A stretch of DNA of 64,000 nt from Corynebacterium endometrii (GCF_004795735.1 NZ_CP039247.1:1240001-1304000), one strand, 5' to 3'; positions 34,498-44,831 are shown, counted from the first letter of the stretch. Program-made: numbers and translations. The notes: generated by a model not told the origin, from the sequence alone.

Positions 34498-36057
34498 TTA
34501 GTCATCGAGGTAAAGCTTGCCCCGGAACTGCGGGTGCATCAGGTTCTCAACGCTTAAGACCTTGTCAAGGGTCTTTTCATCGAGAAGGCCCTTCTCCAAG
34601 ACCAATTCACGGACTCCCTTACCGGTCTCCAGGGATTCTTTAGCAATCAAATCTCCGTTGTGGTGACCGATGAATGGGTTGAGGTAGGTGACAATACCAA
34701 TGGAGTTCTCCACGTAGGACCGGCATACGTCCTCATTAGCGGTGATCTCAAGCACGCACTTGGTACGCAGGGCGTCAGCCGCATTGCCGAGGATTCGAAT
34801 GGACTGGAACAGTGCCTCGCCAATGACGGGCTCCATTACGTTGAGCTGTAGCTGGCCGGCCTCAGCCGCCATGGTGACGGTGTGGTCATTGCCGAATACC
34901 TTGAAGCACACTTGGTTGACAACCTCAGGGATAACCGGGTTGACCTTGCCCGGCATGATGGAAGAACCAGCCTGGCGTGGCGGAAGGTTAATCTCGTTGA
35001 GGCCCGCGCGGGGGCCGGAAGAAAGCAGGCGCAGATCGTTGCAGATCTTAGACAGCTTCATAGCCGCACGCTTGATGGCGGAATGCAAAAGCACGTAGGC
35101 GCCGGTGTCAGAGGTAGCCTCAATCAGGTCGCGGGCGGTCTTGATCTCCAGGCCGGTAACCTCACTCAACGCAGCGGTCACCTGGTGGCGGTATCCGGCC
35201 GGCGTGTTAACCCCGGTGCCGATAGCGGTTGCGCCCAGGTTGACCTCGAGCAGACGCTGCTGGGCGTCACGCAACACGGACTGCTCCTCATGGAGGTTAT
35301 GGGCAAACGCCATGAATTCGTCACCCAAGGTCATGGGGACCGCGTCCTGCAACTGGGTTCGGCCCATCTTCAGGATGTCGTGGAACTCGTTTGCCTTGCC
35401 CTGGAAAGCCGCCTGCAGCGCGTCGATGCGCTGGATTAGGTTCTCGATGCCGGAGTAGAGACCAAGACGGAAACCCGTTGGGTATGCGTCATTAGTGGAC
35501 TGGGACATATTCACATCATCGTTAGGGTTGATGATGTCATAGGAACCCTTCTCCTCACCCAAGTACTCCAGGGCCAGGTTGGCAACCACCTCATTGGTAT
35601 TCATGTTGAGTGAGGTGCCCGCGCCACCCTGGAACACGTCCAGCGGGAACTGGTCCATGCAGCGACCCTCTTCAAGGATCTGATCGCAGGCCCAGATGAT
35701 GGCCTCCGCCTTGCGCTTTGGCAGGGTGTGTAGGCGGCGGTTAGCCATGGCGGCCGCCTTCTTCACCTGGACCATGCCGCGGATGAATTCGGGCACGTTG
35801 TTGATGGTGACCCAGGAGATCTGGAAGTTCTCATACGCTCGAAGCGTATGGATGCCGTAGTAGCACTCGTTAGGTACCTCCATGGAACCCAGCAAATCGT
35901 GCTCAGTACGAGTCGCCTTTGCCTTGGTGGACTTCTTAGCGGGTGCTACCTTCTTTTCCGCCTTGGCTCCTTCGGCAGCCTTCGCTGCAGGGGCTTTAGC
36001 TTCTGCTTCAGACTTGATGGCCTTGTCACTCTTGGTGGACTTAGCTGACTTAGACAT
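34498..36057 (-). CDS. aspA: Aspartate ammonia-lyase with Lys/Ala-rich N-terminal extension
   Basis: 519 residues. It converts aspartate to fumarate and ammonia. The lyase begins about residue 52 with [20 protein letters not shown]. The catalytic signature [14 protein letters not shown] is intact. [14 protein letters not shown] and [10 protein letters not shown] bind substrate. The first ~50 residues are a charged low-complexity run of Lys, Ala, Ser and Glu; corynebacterial aspartases often have such an extension, and its role is unknown. hisG lies upstream on the same strand, with a terminator between them, so aspA has its own promoter in the ~100-bp gap. Confidence 0.95.
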   Translation of the reverse strand: MSKSAKSTKSDKAIKSEAEAKAPAAKAAEGAKAEKKVAPAKKSTKAKATRTEHDLLGSMEVPNECYYGIHTLRAYENFQISWVTINNVPEFIRGMVQVKKAAAMANRRLHTLPKRKAEAIIWACDQILEEGRCMDQFPLDVFQGGAGTSLNMNTNEVVANLALEYLGEEKGSYDIINPNDDVNMSQSTNDAYPTGFRLGLYSGIENLIQRIDALQAAFQGKANEFHDILKMGRTQLQDAVPMTLGDEFMAFAHNLHEEQSVLRDAQQRLLEVNLGATAIGTGVNTPAGYRHQVTAALSEVTGLEIKTARDLIEATSDTGAYVLLHSAIKRAAMKLSKICNDLRLLSSGPRAGLNEINLPPRQAGSSIMPGKVNPVIPEVVNQVCFKVFGNDHTVTMAAEAGQLQLNVMEPVIGEALFQSIRILGNAADALRTKCVLEITANEDVCRSYVENSIGIVTYLNPFIGHHNGDLIAKESLETGKGVRELVLEKGLLDEKTLDKVLSVENLMHPQFRGKLYLDD

Positions 36058-36161
36058 GTATTGCGTCTACTCCCGATCGGATTGAAAAGAGATATTTTTA
36101 CTCTCTCCCCTATGGTACCCACGAAAGTGAATTTAAGTCGCAAATCACCTGGTTGATTAAA

Positions 36162-36193
36162 CCCGCTCGTCCCCTTTTACGGGAACCAGCGGG
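36162..36193 (-). terminator. Terminator of hisG
   Basis: CCCGCT/AGCGGG arms with inner GT/AC and CCC/GGG pairing around a GTAAAA loop; TTTAAT follows on the minus strand. It begins 15 bp past the hisG stop. Confidence 0.75.
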
Positions 36194-36207
36194 ATAGCAA
36201 AATGCCT

Positions 36208-37059
36208 TTAACCTACTACGCGGGCTATTCGCAGCTCTGAGGCTAGAATTCCCTCTGCACCCAATTCCGCAAGCTGATCCATGATGTGGTTGGCTGTCTT
36301 TACCGGAATCATCGCGCGCACCGCTACCCAATCCTCACGCGCAAGCGGTGAGACAGTAGGCCCTGTAAGCCCGGGCGTGATTGCTACGGCCTGCTCCAGA
36401 TGAGCCTCATCGATATTGTAGTCGAGCATGAGGAAGTGACGGGCGTGCAGGATGCCACGAATGCGGGAAAGCAGGACTTTTTCGGCCTTGGTCACTTCCA
36501 AGCCCTTGCGTTTGATGACCACTGCTTCAGAATTAATCAGCGGCTCGCCGAATGGTTCGAGCCCCTGTTGGCGCAGGGTGTTGCCGGTCGATACCACGTC
36601 GGCGATTGCATCGGCCACGCCCAAACGGATGGAAATCTCGATTGCTCCATCAAGACGGATAACTTCAGCCCGAATCCCGCGGGCGCGGAGATCGTCGCGA
36701 ACCAAGTTGGGATAAGAAGTAGCGACGCGCTTTCCCTCGAGCCCTTCAATGGTTAAATCGCTACCTTTCGGGGCGGCGTAACGGAAGGTGGAGCCGCCAA
36801 ACCCCAGCTCTAGTAGTTCGTCAACTTCGGCTCGGGAATCAGCCGCGAGATCGCGGCCTGTGATTCCCAGGTCCAGGACGCCATTCGCGACGTAGATGGC
36901 AATGTCTTTTGGCCGCAGGAAGAAGAATTCCACGTCATTGTCTACATCTACGATATTCAAAGACTTTGCATTGCCACGGCCCTTGTAGCCCGCTTCCAGC
37001 AATATCTCCTGCGCGGCTTCAGAAAGGGAGCCCTTATTGGGTACGGCAATCTTGAGCAT
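36208..37059 (-). CDS. hisG: ATP phosphoribosyltransferase, long form
   Basis: 283 residues, the long form with a C-terminal ACT-like regulatory domain for histidine feedback (about residues 210-283). It performs the first step of histidine synthesis, joining ATP and PRPP. The N-terminus [16 protein letters not shown] and [13 protein letters not shown] are family hallmarks. [16 protein letters not shown] binds the PRPP phosphate. It is preceded by AAAGGTAG and follows hisE by about 150 bp in the same direction. Confidence 0.96.
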   Translation of the reverse strand: MLKIAVPNKGSLSEAAQEILLEAGYKGRGNAKSLNIVDVDNDVEFFFLRPKDIAIYVANGVLDLGITGRDLAADSRAEVDELLELGFGGSTFRYAAPKGSDLTIEGLEGKRVATSYPNLVRDDLRARGIRAEVIRLDGAIEISIRLGVADAIADVVSTGNTLRQQGLEPFGEPLINSEAVVIKRKGLEVTKAEKVLLSRIRGILHARHFLMLDYNIDEAHLEQAVAITPGLTGPTVSPLAREDWVAVRAMIPVKTANHIMDQLAELGAEGILASELRIARVVG

Positions 37060-37211
37060 TTTATTCTACCTTTAGCATTTGTGGAGGAAGATCGACTGAT
37101 GGCCCTACTTTCTAGCAGTGGCCCCGTTCCGAGGCTTTGATGCGGCCCCGGAGGTTTGGCAGATATTTTATAAACCGCCTTGCGCTTATCGGCGCATCTG
37201 CCTCTTGTGGT

Positions 37212-37475
37212 TTACAAGTACCTATAAACGTCCTCTGGCTTGAGGCCGCGCTTTACCATCATGACTTGAGTCCAGTAGATCAGCTGGGACATTTCCTCGG
37301 CTAATTCCTCATCGGATTGGTACTCCGCGGCAATCCAAACCTCGCCGGCTTCCTCGATGATCTTCTTACCGATAAAGTGCTCGCCCTTGTCTAGGGCTTC
37401 AACGGTCCCGGAACCCTCCGGGCGTTCCTCGGCACGGGCGGTTAAATCAGCGAAAAGAGAGTCAAAGTTCTTCAC
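37212..37475 (-). CDS. hisE: Phosphoribosyl-ATP pyrophosphatase
   Basis: 87 residues from the GTG at 37475, the expected HisE size. It hydrolyses phosphoribosyl-ATP to phosphoribosyl-AMP, the second histidine step. MazG-type metal-binding glutamates are in [14 protein letters not shown] and [14 protein letters not shown]. The longer open frame to 37535 is not supported. It is upstream of hisG on the same strand, so hisE-hisG is the local his unit. Confidence 0.94.
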   Translation of the reverse strand: MKNFDSLFADLTARAEERPEGSGTVEALDKGEHFIGKKIIEEAGEVWIAAEYQSDEELAEEMSQLIYWTQVMMVKRGLKPEDVYRYL

Positions 37476-37553
37476 GGTGGTTATTGTTTCACACCGAGCA
37501 ATAATATGCACCACCAAGGCGGATGTTTTGCCCAATGCTCAAATTTTTATCCA

Positions 37554-38246
37554 TCAGACTGCATATAATTTTTCAAACCATGCATAAACGTCACGTGCCC
37601 CTGCGGGCGCTAAATGCGCGGAATCGTGCAGACGGTTAATGGGGGTAACCCCCTGCGGGACGTCCACCCCGCCATGCTCCGGCAACCCTATTACCACGCA
37701 GCCGGCATCGAGCGCCGCCCGCATCCCGGCCGTCGAGTCCTCAAACACCAAGCAATCCCCTGGGCTATGCCCGACTCGGCGGGCCGCCTCTTCGTATATG
37801 TCCGGCGCCGGTTTCCCGCGCTCCACCTCATCCCCACAGATAGTATCCGCAAAGAAGCCGCGTCCAACCGCGTCGATTGCAGCATCGGCTACGTCACGCT
37901 GGGTATTGGTGGCAACCACCATCTGGATGCCGTCAGCTTTGAGGTCCGCGAGTAAATCACGCACCCCTGGAAAAACTTCCAGTCGTGAGGAAAAGGAATC
38001 TTTGACGCGGCGAAATAGCCATTGCCGGTGGATTTCATAATCCCCTGGGGCTAGGGTCACCCCGGCGTGCCGAGCACAGATTTCCAATGTGTTATTGAAC
38101 GTGGAGCCCACCGTTTGCTGGCGTATTTCGGGAGTGATTCGCTTTCCAAGCCTCTCCGAAAGGGCGTAAGTCGCTTCTCCCCACAACGGTTCTGAGTCCG
38201 TGAGGGTCCCATCCATGTCCCAAAATATCGCTTTAGGCTTGATCAT
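37554..38246 (-). CDS. HAD-superfamily phosphatase (subfamily IA)
   Basis: 230 residues. Motif I FWDMDGTLTDSEPLW has the nucleophilic and acid/base aspartates. VVATNTQRD is motif II, GKPAPDIYEEAARR carries the motif III lysine, and VFEDSTAGMRAALDAG is motif IV. The cap domain lies after motif I, as in beta-phosphoglucomutase and phosphoglycolate phosphatase relatives. The substrate is unknown. It starts 2 bp after the acidic orphan gene ends and lies 78 bp before hisE, so the genes may share a transcript. Confidence 0.88.
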   Translation of the reverse strand: MIKPKAIFWDMDGTLTDSEPLWGEATYALSERLGKRITPEIRQQTVGSTFNNTLEICARHAGVTLAPGDYEIHRQWLFRRVKDSFSSRLEVFPGVRDLLADLKADGIQMVVATNTQRDVADAAIDAVGRGFFADTICGDEVERGKPAPDIYEEAARRVGHSPGDCLVFEDSTAGMRAALDAGCVVIGLPEHGGVDVPQGVTPINRLHDSAHLAPAGARDVYAWFEKLYAV

Positions 38247-38248
38247 CT

Positions 38249-38629
38249 TTATTCGAATTCAGGGATCTGCGCCAGTGCTTCCTCTTCGGCACCGGTAGAC
38301 GCCGCCATTTTACGGAACAAATCCTCGAGTTCTTGCTTTTCTTCCGGCTCGATGACGGCGTCAGCGTGTTTGGAATTGAATGCATCGAGATTCGCGTAGA
38401 CGGAATTGAAGTGGGCAGCTAGAGCTTCGCCGGTTGGCGTGTTCCCTAGCCCATCAAACCCGTCTGCCGCCCCTTCAAGAAGAACTTTAAGCTTCGGCAG
38501 GCAGGCCACGTCGAAAGGCTCATCCCAGAATTCCTTTTCCTCCTCCTTGAGGTAGGAGCCGGTGGCGAAGGATTCTAGGTCACTCATGAACTCGTCGATG
38601 TCTGACTGGAACTGTGAACGAATAGTCAT
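38249..38629 (-). CDS. Acidic conserved hypothetical protein
   Basis: 126 residues, strongly acidic and mostly helical by composition, with EEEKEFWDEPFD and EPEEKQELEDLFRKM as the most charged stretches. No membrane segment, signal or known motif. It is tightly coupled to the HAD phosphatase (2-bp gap) and follows mshC across a hairpin. AGGGACT precedes the ATG. I do not recognise the family. Confidence 0.7.
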   Translation of the reverse strand: MTIRSQFQSDIDEFMSDLESFATGSYLKEEEKEFWDEPFDVACLPKLKVLLEGAADGFDGLGNTPTGEALAAHFNSVYANLDAFNSKHADAVIEPEEKQELEDLFRKMAASTGAEEEALAQIPEFE

Positions 38630-38648
38630 AGTCCCTATTCAAGCACGA

Positions 38649-38679
38649 AGCCCCGCCTCTCAGCAGAGTAGGCAGGGCT
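38649..38679 (-). terminator. Hairpin after mshC
   Basis: AGCCC/GGGCT and GCCT/AGGC arms with isolated mismatches form a stem of about 11 pairs. It lies 26 bp past the mshC stop and before the acidic orphan gene. Confidence 0.55.
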
Positions 38680-38704
38680 GTGGGGTACACCTACGGAGGG
38701 GGCC

Positions 38705-39940
38705 CTAAAGGTTAACGCCGAGCAATGCGGAAATGGCCTGGCGGATACAGCCAGCAGCTGCGTCCTCGTTTGCCCCGTGGTCCGTGCCGGCCCACTCGTC
38801 GATGGCAGCAAGCGCGGAGGGAGTATCAAGGTCATTGGCGAGATGCTCGCGGACCTGCTGGACAAGAGCTTGTGCCTCGTCCATGGTGCCCGGGTTGGCC
38901 AAGGCCGCACGCCACATCTCGAGTCGCTGTGACGCATCCGCCAGTACCTCTTGGGACCAGTCCCTGTCGCTACGGTAGTGACCGGCGAAGACACCCAGGC
39001 GGATTGCCGATGGGTCTACGCCTTGTTCGACTAGCTTGTGAACAAAGACTAGATTGCCCAAGGATTTGGACATCTTTGTTCCGTCCAGGCCAATCATGCC
39101 CGTGTGTACGTAGAAATTAGCCATGCGCTCTACATCATGGCCCGCCTCAGCATGTGCCGCGGAAAACTCGTGGTGCGGGAAAATCAGATCGGAACCACCG
39201 CCCTGAATCTCAAACTGGTGGCCAAGGCGGTTAGTGGCGATGGCCGAGCATTCCACGTGCCAGCCTGGACGGCCGGGGCCGAAAGGCGAATCCCAGGACG
39301 GCTCGCCTTCACGATGCGCGCGCCAGATGAGCGCATCGAGGGGATCTTTCTTACCAGCCCTGTCCGGATCGCCGCCCCGCTCAGCAAAAAAGACTTCCAT
39401 CTGCTCGCGCGTATAGTTTGACTCGTAGCCAAACTGTGCGGTTGCCTCTATCGAGGCGTAGACGTCCGGGTACTCATCATCCACTACATAAGCGGCGCCC
39501 TTATCGAGGAGTTTTTGCACCAGATCGATGACCTCATCGATGGTCTCCATGGCTCCCACATAGTCTTGGGGCGGGAATACGCTCATAAGCTCCATGTCAG
39601 AGCGGAACAAATCTATCTGGGAGGTTCCCAGCTCCCGCCAGTCAACACCATCGCGTTCAGCACGCTCGAATAGCGGATCATCGACATCGGTGATGTTTTG
39701 GACGTAGTGAACCTTCTTGCCCTGATCTAAAAGTTGGCGGTAGATCAGATCGAAAGTCAGGTAGGTAGCCGCGTGCCCCAGATGGGTAGAATCGTAAGGG
39801 GTAATCCCGCACACATACATGCCAGCGGTATCCCCCTGAATGGTTACGGGCTTTATTGCTTTATCTGCCGTGTCGTACAAGCGGAGCTGAGAAGCATCGC
39901 CCTGAGCACGTTCAAATTCCGGTGTTGGCCAAGATCGCAT
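38705..39940 (-). CDS. mshC: Cysteine-mycothiol-precursor ligase MshC
   Basis: About 411 residues. It joins cysteine to GlcN-inositol using ATP in mycothiol synthesis. It is a class I cysteinyl-tRNA synthetase paralogue: [17 protein letters not shown] carries the zinc cysteine and the HIGH-like motif, and TKMSKSLGN is the KMSKS loop. GWHVECSAI and [12 protein letters not shown] hold further zinc ligands. The anticodon-binding domain is short, as in MshC. The ATG at 39940 places QLRLYD at the same distance from the start as in the M. tuberculosis enzyme; the ATG at 39949 is an alternative. It follows uppP on the same strand (258-bp gap). Confidence 0.94.
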   Translation of the reverse strand: MRSWPTPEFERAQGDASQLRLYDTADKAIKPVTIQGDTAGMYVCGITPYDSTHLGHAATYLTFDLIYRQLLDQGKKVHYVQNITDVDDPLFERAERDGVDWRELGTSQIDLFRSDMELMSVFPPQDYVGAMETIDEVIDLVQKLLDKGAAYVVDDEYPDVYASIEATAQFGYESNYTREQMEVFFAERGGDPDRAGKKDPLDALIWRAHREGEPSWDSPFGPGRPGWHVECSAIATNRLGHQFEIQGGGSDLIFPHHEFSAAHAEAGHDVERMANFYVHTGMIGLDGTKMSKSLGNLVFVHKLVEQGVDPSAIRLGVFAGHYRSDRDWSQEVLADASQRLEMWRAALANPGTMDEAQALVQQVREHLANDLDTPSALAAIDEWAGTDHGANEDAAAGCIRQAISALLGVNL

Positions 39941-40139
39941 GTCTGCCATGGTAGCGCTAGAACCCTCTACGGCAAGCAATGGCCACCATATAAGGGCATG
40001 CGAAACCTCGCCACTCCTTACGGCATGGTAGGCAATGGGTTCTCCGCTGCACGGCATGAACTCCCTACTAATTAAGCCCCTCCGCAGCTAGCCCAGTACA
40101 CGGTGCCTCATTGAATGTAGGCATCAGCGCACAAAAGAA

Positions 40140-40170
40140 CCCGGACGGAGGATTTCCCCCATTGTCCGGG
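40140..40170 (-). terminator. Terminator of uppP
   Basis: CCCGGAC/GTCCGGG arms (40140-40146 with 40164-40170) with a GGGGGA/TCCTCC inner pairing; the minus-strand tail is TTCTTTTGTG. It starts 28 bp past the uppP stop. Confidence 0.75.
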
Positions 40171-40198
40171 ACCTTATTTAAACTCAAACCTTGGCGAA

Positions 40199-41074
40199 TT
40201 ACATCGGCGCGAGGATGCCCAGGGCCAGCAGAATCATTACCACGATGCCTACCGGGATGCGGTATGCAGCGAACCAAGCGAAGGAATTGTTCGCCACGAA
40301 CTTCAGCAACCAGGCAATCGCGGCGTAACCAATCACAAAGGCGATGGACGTTCCCACGAGCAGCTGGATACCCGAGGCCGCCTGACCATTGGCCGGATTG
40401 AACGCGTCTGGCAGTGAGAACAGGCCGGAAGCCAGCACCGCCGGAATCGCCAGCAGGAAGCTAAACCGCGTCGCCACCTCGCGGTCGAGCCCCAGGAAGA
40501 GGCCACCGGAAATGGTTCCGCCAGAACGGGAGACTCCTGGAATAAGCGCCAAGCACTGGCACAGGCCCATGACAAGGGCATCCTTCATGGTCAGATCGTC
40601 GTAACCCCGGTTCTTCTTGCCAACCTTCTCGGCAAGAATAAACACAAAGGAAAACAGGACCAACATCGCTGCCGTAATCCAGAGATTACGGAGACCATCG
40701 CGGATTGGGTCCTTGAAAAGAAGGCCAATCACGCCGATTGGGATTGAGCCAACAATGACCATCCATCCCATCTTCCAGTCCTGGCCCCGGGACCCCTTAT
40801 CAATCCATCCACGGAACCAACCGGTAAGAATTTGCCAGATAGTCTTCGCAAAGTAGACCAGGACGGCCAATTCCGTGCCTAGCTGAATCACTGCGGTAAA
40901 GGAAGCGCCCGCATCCTCGCCCCAAAACAGGGTGGAAACAATGCGAAGGTGCCCGGAGGAGCTCACGGGAAGAAACTCAGTCAAGCCCTGAACGATAGAC
41001 AGGACAATAACCTGAAGCCACGACATTTCAGACGCCGCCGTCCCCGCCTGGGCTAATACGCTAACACTGCTCAT
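40199..41074 (-). CDS. uppP: Undecaprenyl-diphosphatase (BacA/UppP type)
   Basis: 291 residues with seven to eight membrane helices. It recycles the polyprenyl carrier for peptidoglycan and arabinogalactan synthesis. The two active-site motifs are present: [17 protein letters not shown] in the first loop and [13 protein letters not shown] in the second half. It is divergent from the lppL-like gene. Same position as Rv2136c in M. tuberculosis. Confidence 0.96.
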   Translation of the reverse strand: MSSVSVLAQAGTAASEMSWLQVIVLSIVQGLTEFLPVSSSGHLRIVSTLFWGEDAGASFTAVIQLGTELAVLVYFAKTIWQILTGWFRGWIDKGSRGQDWKMGWMVIVGSIPIGVIGLLFKDPIRDGLRNLWITAAMLVLFSFVFILAEKVGKKNRGYDDLTMKDALVMGLCQCLALIPGVSRSGGTISGGLFLGLDREVATRFSFLLAIPAVLASGLFSLPDAFNPANGQAASGIQLLVGTSIAFVIGYAAIAWLLKFVANNSFAWFAAYRIPVGIVVMILLALGILAPM

Positions 41075-41273
41075 TCGTCACAGCCTACAACCTCTCACGC
41101 GGATTGGACGGAACGAAACTGGACCAAAACGAGTGAAATACCCCGCCATCCATTCCGGATGTGACCCGCCTTTACCCGGGCTTTGGGGTGTGCGAACCTT
41201 AAGAGCACGCCCCAGGCCTTGCCCGCCGGCGGCTTGCCTACCTCGCTGTGACTGGCTGCTAGGATTACACCCT

Positions 41274-42329
41274 GTGAAGACAGTTCAGCGCATCAAATTT
41301 CTAACCACGGCAGCCGTTGCCTCTGCGGCCTGCACACTCTCGGCTTGCGGCGGCCTGGATGTCCCCGGCGCCCCGGAAGCCCAGGAGGATACGGCGGTAC
41401 AGGGTAACGCCACTCCAGCCAGCTCTCCGCAGGCAGACGATCCCGCGGGGGACGTGGTGGCAATCGATGGCTTTGAGCAGGTTGATGACCTTGCTGCCAT
41501 CGGCGAGTCCGTGGCGGTGCGCTCCGGGGACAAGCTAGCGGTGGGAACCGTGGAACAGCTCAAGAGCGGAGAACTTGAAGCAACCACAATCCCAGCCGAG
41601 TGCGGAGTAATGTCTACCTCCCATCTTGGATTCGTGATGGGGTGCGGAGACCACGTTCTCACGGTTTCCCCTAGCAGCCCCGGCTCCCCAGAGCGAACGG
41701 ATGTAAGCGAGGAGTTTTCCGTAACCACTGCAGCGATCGTTGACTCCGGAGAAATCTTCGTCGCCTCTTCTGACGCGGCGGAAGTGTCCATGTATGTCAA
41801 CGGAGAGCGGACGGAAAACTATGTGGTGGGAGCGCCGACGGACCAGCTTGTGTCCGTTCCGAACGACGATGCCGATGATGCCGTGGTACGCACTTACCGT
41901 GGGGATACCACCATCCAGAACCTAGACTGGGACGACGCTCGTGAGGGCGGCCGCCTGCGCGTTGGCGTGGCGTTGGGCCAGATGAGCGTGGGCAACAACG
42001 GAGTAATTCTGGTATCCGATACCGGGGGCCGCCGCCTGGCTGTCTACACCTCAACCGACGTAGTGCGCCTGCACCAATACGGTAACGTGGACGGTTCTCC
42101 GTGGGCCGTGGCCTGGGATCCACAGCGTAATCTGGCGTGGGTTACGGCCACCGATAATAACTCCGCCCAGGCTTTTGATATCTCTTCCGGCGCTCCTGAA
42201 CCACGCGGACGCTTCTCAACCGTAGCCAATGCCCAGCACATGGCCATTACCGATTCTGGAGCCGTAGTCATCGGCTCCGCCTCGGGCGACGGGGTTCAGA
42301 TCGTGACAGAACCACAGCTGGAATCCTAA
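41274..42329 (+). CDS. LppL-like lipoprotein
   Basis: About 351 residues from the GTG at 41274. The leader has a basic N-terminus (KTVQRIKFL), a hydrophobic stretch [11 protein letters not shown] and the lipobox LSAC, so the mature protein is lipidated on Cys. The remainder contains repeated strand-rich units with [12 protein letters not shown] and [16 protein letters not shown], suggestive of a beta-propeller. It is 25 bp before pyrD, and the M. tuberculosis pair lppL-pyrD has the same order. A link to pyrimidine synthesis is not evident. Longer starts upstream would bury the signal peptide and are rejected. Confidence 0.86.
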   Translation: MKTVQRIKFLTTAAVASAACTLSACGGLDVPGAPEAQEDTAVQGNATPASSPQADDPAGDVVAIDGFEQVDDLAAIGESVAVRSGDKLAVGTVEQLKSGELEATTIPAECGVMSTSHLGFVMGCGDHVLTVSPSSPGSPERTDVSEEFSVTTAAIVDSGEIFVASSDAAEVSMYVNGERTENYVVGAPTDQLVSVPNDDADDAVVRTYRGDTTIQNLDWDDAREGGRLRVGVALGQMSVGNNGVILVSDTGGRRLAVYTSTDVVRLHQYGNVDGSPWAVAWDPQRNLAWVTATDNNSAQAFDISSGAPEPRGRFSTVANAQHMAITDSGAVVIGSASGDGVQIVTEPQLES

Positions 42330-42354
42330 AGGCGAACCGCAAGGAAGTTTCATC

Positions 42355-43473
42355 ATGGACAAGCCATCCATTATCAAGGCCGTCACTACCAAAGGGTACG
42401 AGGTTGCTCTCAAAGCCATGTTCACCATGGATCCGGAGCGTGTGCACACCTTAGTCAACACTGGGCTTAAGGCCTTGAACTCCGCCACTAGAGTCAACAG
42501 AGCGCTGGGGAAAGTTTTGCCCGTAAATGACCCAGTCTTGAGCCAGAAGCTTTTCGGGGTCACTTTTCCGCGTCCCCTCGGGCTAGCAGCGGGTTTTGAT
42601 AAGAACGCTACGGCCGTGGATGCGTGGTCCCCACTGGGGTTTGGATACGCTGAATTGGGCACCGTCACCCCACGACCGCAGGATGGAAATCCGGCCCCTC
42701 GCCTGTATCGGCTGCCGGCAGACAAGGCGATCCTTAACCGCATGGGGTTTAACAACCTGGGCGCGGCCGAGGTCGCTAAGAATCTTCGTGGCCGGAAGAG
42801 CAGCGATGTTATAGGAATCAACATCGGCAAGAACAAGGTCACCCCAGCGGAGCGAGCTAATGATGACTATCACACCTGCGCCGCTATGCTGGGCGAGTTG
42901 GCTGACTATTTGGTGGTCAATGTTTCCTCGCCGAATACCCCGGGCCTGCGCGACCTCCAGGCCGTAGAATCCTTGCGCCCGATCATGGAAACGGTGCTTT
43001 CTGCTACCGACGTCCCCGTGTTGGTCAAGATCGCGCCCGATCTTTCGGACGAGGACGTCGATGCAGTAGCGGACATGGCCGTAGAGCTAGGCCTAGCGGG
43101 AATAGTCGCCACCAATACGACCATCTCCCGCGATGGGCTCTCCACACCCTCCGAAGAAGTTGATGCGATGGGCGCTGGAGGCATTTCCGGCGCTCCGCTC
43201 AATGAACGTTCGCTTGAAGTTCTCAGGCGCCTCAACGCGCGCGTTCAAGGCAAATTAGTCCTCATTTCCGTCGGCGGAATCACCACCCCGGAACAAGCGT
43301 GGGAACGCATAACTGCGGGAGCCCACCTCCTACAGGGATATACAGGCATGATTTATGGCGGCCCGGAGTGGATCCGCGATATCCACAATGCTATCGCCTC
43401 CCAGATCAGGGCTCATGGGCTCCCCTCCATCGCGGACGCCGTAGGGTCAGGCCTTCCCTGGAAGGCGGAATAA
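42355..43473 (+). CDS. pyrD: Dihydroorotate dehydrogenase (quinone), class 2
   Basis: 372 residues. It oxidises dihydroorotate to orotate and passes electrons to menaquinone. The N-terminal helical membrane-binding part is followed by [18 protein letters not shown], the FMN-binding NINIGKNK-type [23 protein letters not shown] with the class 2 catalytic serine, and [17 protein letters not shown] near the C-terminus. AAGGAAG lies 9 bases before the ATG. It is co-transcribed with the lppL-like gene and ends in a strong terminator. Confidence 0.96.
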   Translation: MDKPSIIKAVTTKGYEVALKAMFTMDPERVHTLVNTGLKALNSATRVNRALGKVLPVNDPVLSQKLFGVTFPRPLGLAAGFDKNATAVDAWSPLGFGYAELGTVTPRPQDGNPAPRLYRLPADKAILNRMGFNNLGAAEVAKNLRGRKSSDVIGINIGKNKVTPAERANDDYHTCAAMLGELADYLVVNVSSPNTPGLRDLQAVESLRPIMETVLSATDVPVLVKIAPDLSDEDVDAVADMAVELGLAGIVATNTTISRDGLSTPSEEVDAMGAGGISGAPLNERSLEVLRRLNARVQGKLVLISVGGITTPEQAWERITAGAHLLQGYTGMIYGGPEWIRDIHNAIASQIRAHGLPSIADAVGSGLPWKAE

Positions 43474-43507
43474 GGCATCCCCCAGACGGCGTGTCGTTGT
43501 GATGGCC

Positions 43508-43543
43508 AAAAGGGCTGAACGCTAAGCGTTCAGCCCTTTTTTT
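43508..43543 (+). terminator. Rho-independent terminator of lppL-pyrD
   Basis: AAAAGGGCTGAACGC/GCGTTCAGCCCTTTT with a TAA loop and seven T residues. On the minus strand it also serves the convergent membrane-protein gene that ends at 43554. Confidence 0.95.
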
Positions 43544-43553
43544 GAGTCACCCA

Positions 43554-43961
43554 TTACGATTTTGGAATCATTGCGCGACGGATGATGAGCGCGCACAACA
43601 ACGCGGCGGCACCGTACATAAACAACCAATACTGGCCCAGCACTGTCAGGACCGTAGGCGGTAAGAAACGGCTAGCGATTATCAAGGCTACGGCGACCAA
43701 GAGCGCACCGACCTGAGCCTTGCTCGACCTTTGATCGGTGCGGATCGTAGCAAAGGCGCCCACGATAAGTGCCGCGATCAAGATAGCTAGGCGGGGCCAC
43801 GTCATTTCGAATGGAACATTAACGCCATCAGAGATCATTGCTACAACGCCCATGATAAACAGGGTGATGCCCAGGGCCATGAAGGCGCCGCCGACTCGCA
43901 TGGGAAGCGGGATACTTACACCGTCTTTACGCGGATTTCTCTGAGTTTGTTGTGAATTCAT
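43554..43961 (-). CDS. Four-helix membrane protein of unknown function
   Basis: 135 residues. A hydrophilic N-terminus of about 20 residues precedes four hydrophobic segments (about 23-42, 57-72, 83-98 and 107-127). No motif is recognised. It lies 24 bp downstream of the PEBP-family gene on the same strand and shares a terminator with convergent pyrD. Confidence 0.75.
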   Translation of the reverse strand: MNSQQTQRNPRKDGVSIPLPMRVGGAFMALGITLFIMGVVAMISDGVNVPFEMTWPRLAILIAALIVGAFATIRTDQRSSKAQVGALLVAVALIIASRFLPPTVLTVLGQYWLFMYGAAALLCALIIRRAMIPKS

Positions 43962-43985
43962 CGAAGCTAAACGTAGCAGAGGATT

Positions 43986-44546
43986 CTATTTTTCCTCGTA
44001 CCAACCCCACAGGATGGCGCGGCCAATCGCATGGAAGTGAAGATTGAAACCAAGAACCGTTGGGGAATCGCCCGCGTCTACGTCGAGTTTCTCCACGTCC
44101 ACAGCATGCACCGCGTACAGGTAACGATGAGGCGCGTGGCCTGCGGGTGGCTGCGGACCGTAATAGGTACGAGAACCAGAGTCATTCTTCAGGCTAACAA
44201 CGCCTGGAATACCCAAGTCCTCAGCCGAACCCGCGCCCGTAGGAAGCTCCGTCACATCCGCAGGAATGTTGAAAGCAGCCCAGTGCCAGAAGCCGGACGC
44301 AGTAGGAGCATCAGGGTCAAAACACGTCACAGCCAGGGATTTGGTCCCCTCAGGAAGATTTGACCACTCTAACTGGGGCGAAACGTTCTGTGGGGCGCGA
44401 AACTTCTCCTCAATTTCATCACCGTCAATAAGATCCTGGGAAGCAAGAGTAAACGAGGGCAGGTCCTTGAGCGGCGCGTAGGGATCAGGCCCTGGGAAGC
44501 GGGAATCATCATATGTAGTCATACCTACAGTTGTACCGGAGTTCAC
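43986..44546 (-). CDS. YbhB/YbcL-family (PEBP-like) protein
   Basis: 186 residues from the GTG at 44546, which has GCGAGG about 9 bases upstream; the ATG at 44523 (178 residues) is an alternative. The PEBP signature is clear: TCFDPDAPTASGFWHWAAFNIPADVTELP and YGPQPPAGHAPHRYLYAVHAVDVEKLD. The fold has a small anion pocket; the biological role in bacteria is unsettled. The M. tuberculosis counterpart Rv2140c occupies the same place. No signal peptide, so cytosolic. Confidence 0.92.
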   Translation of the reverse strand: MNSGTTVGMTTYDDSRFPGPDPYAPLKDLPSFTLASQDLIDGDEIEEKFRAPQNVSPQLEWSNLPEGTKSLAVTCFDPDAPTASGFWHWAAFNIPADVTELPTGAGSAEDLGIPGVVSLKNDSGSRTYYGPQPPAGHAPHRYLYAVHAVDVEKLDVDAGDSPTVLGFNLHFHAIGRAILWGWYEEK

Positions 44547-44672
44547 TTCTTCACGCCTCGCATATTCCCCTTGCCTGAGGAGAATATCTTTAACGAATCG
44601 AATTTTAACGCCTACCTCTACCCTTTTCTACGCCCCACATACCAAGGAATAAACGCAGGATATGGATACGAT

Positions 44673-44700
44673 TTGTAACTAGGAGCGCGTTCGGTATACA
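44673..44700 (+). promoter_or_regulatory. Promoter of tRNA-Leu
   Basis: TTGTAA (44673-44678) and TATACA (44695-44700) are separated by 16 bases and lie about 40 bp before the tRNA. This is a good housekeeping-sigma promoter. Confidence 0.7.
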
Positions 44701-44740
44701 GTATTCGAGTGCCCAGCCGAGAGGCTGAAATCAAAACCCG

Positions 44741-44826
44741 GCCCGGGTGGCGGAATGGCAGACGCGCTAGCTTGAGGTGCTAGTGTCCTATTAACGGACG
44801 TGGGGGTTCAAGTCCCCCCTCGGGCA
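44741..44826 (+). tRNA. tRNA-Leu (anticodon GAG)
   Basis: An 86-base class II tRNA. The acceptor stem GCCCGGG pairs with CTCGGGC (one G-U). The anticodon stem CTAGC/GCTAG encloses TTGAGGT with GAG at 44774-44776. A long variable arm GTCC-N-GGAC follows, then T arm GGGGGTTCAAGTCCCCC and discriminator A. CCA is not encoded. It reads CUC and CUU. A promoter precedes it and a terminator follows directly. Confidence 0.97.
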
Positions 44827-44831
44827 CAGAT

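Noticed and set aside
41133..41273. Longer N-terminus for the lipoprotein
   Set aside because: It would place the signal peptide and lipobox 47 residues inside the protein; the GTG at 41274 gives a proper lipoprotein leader.
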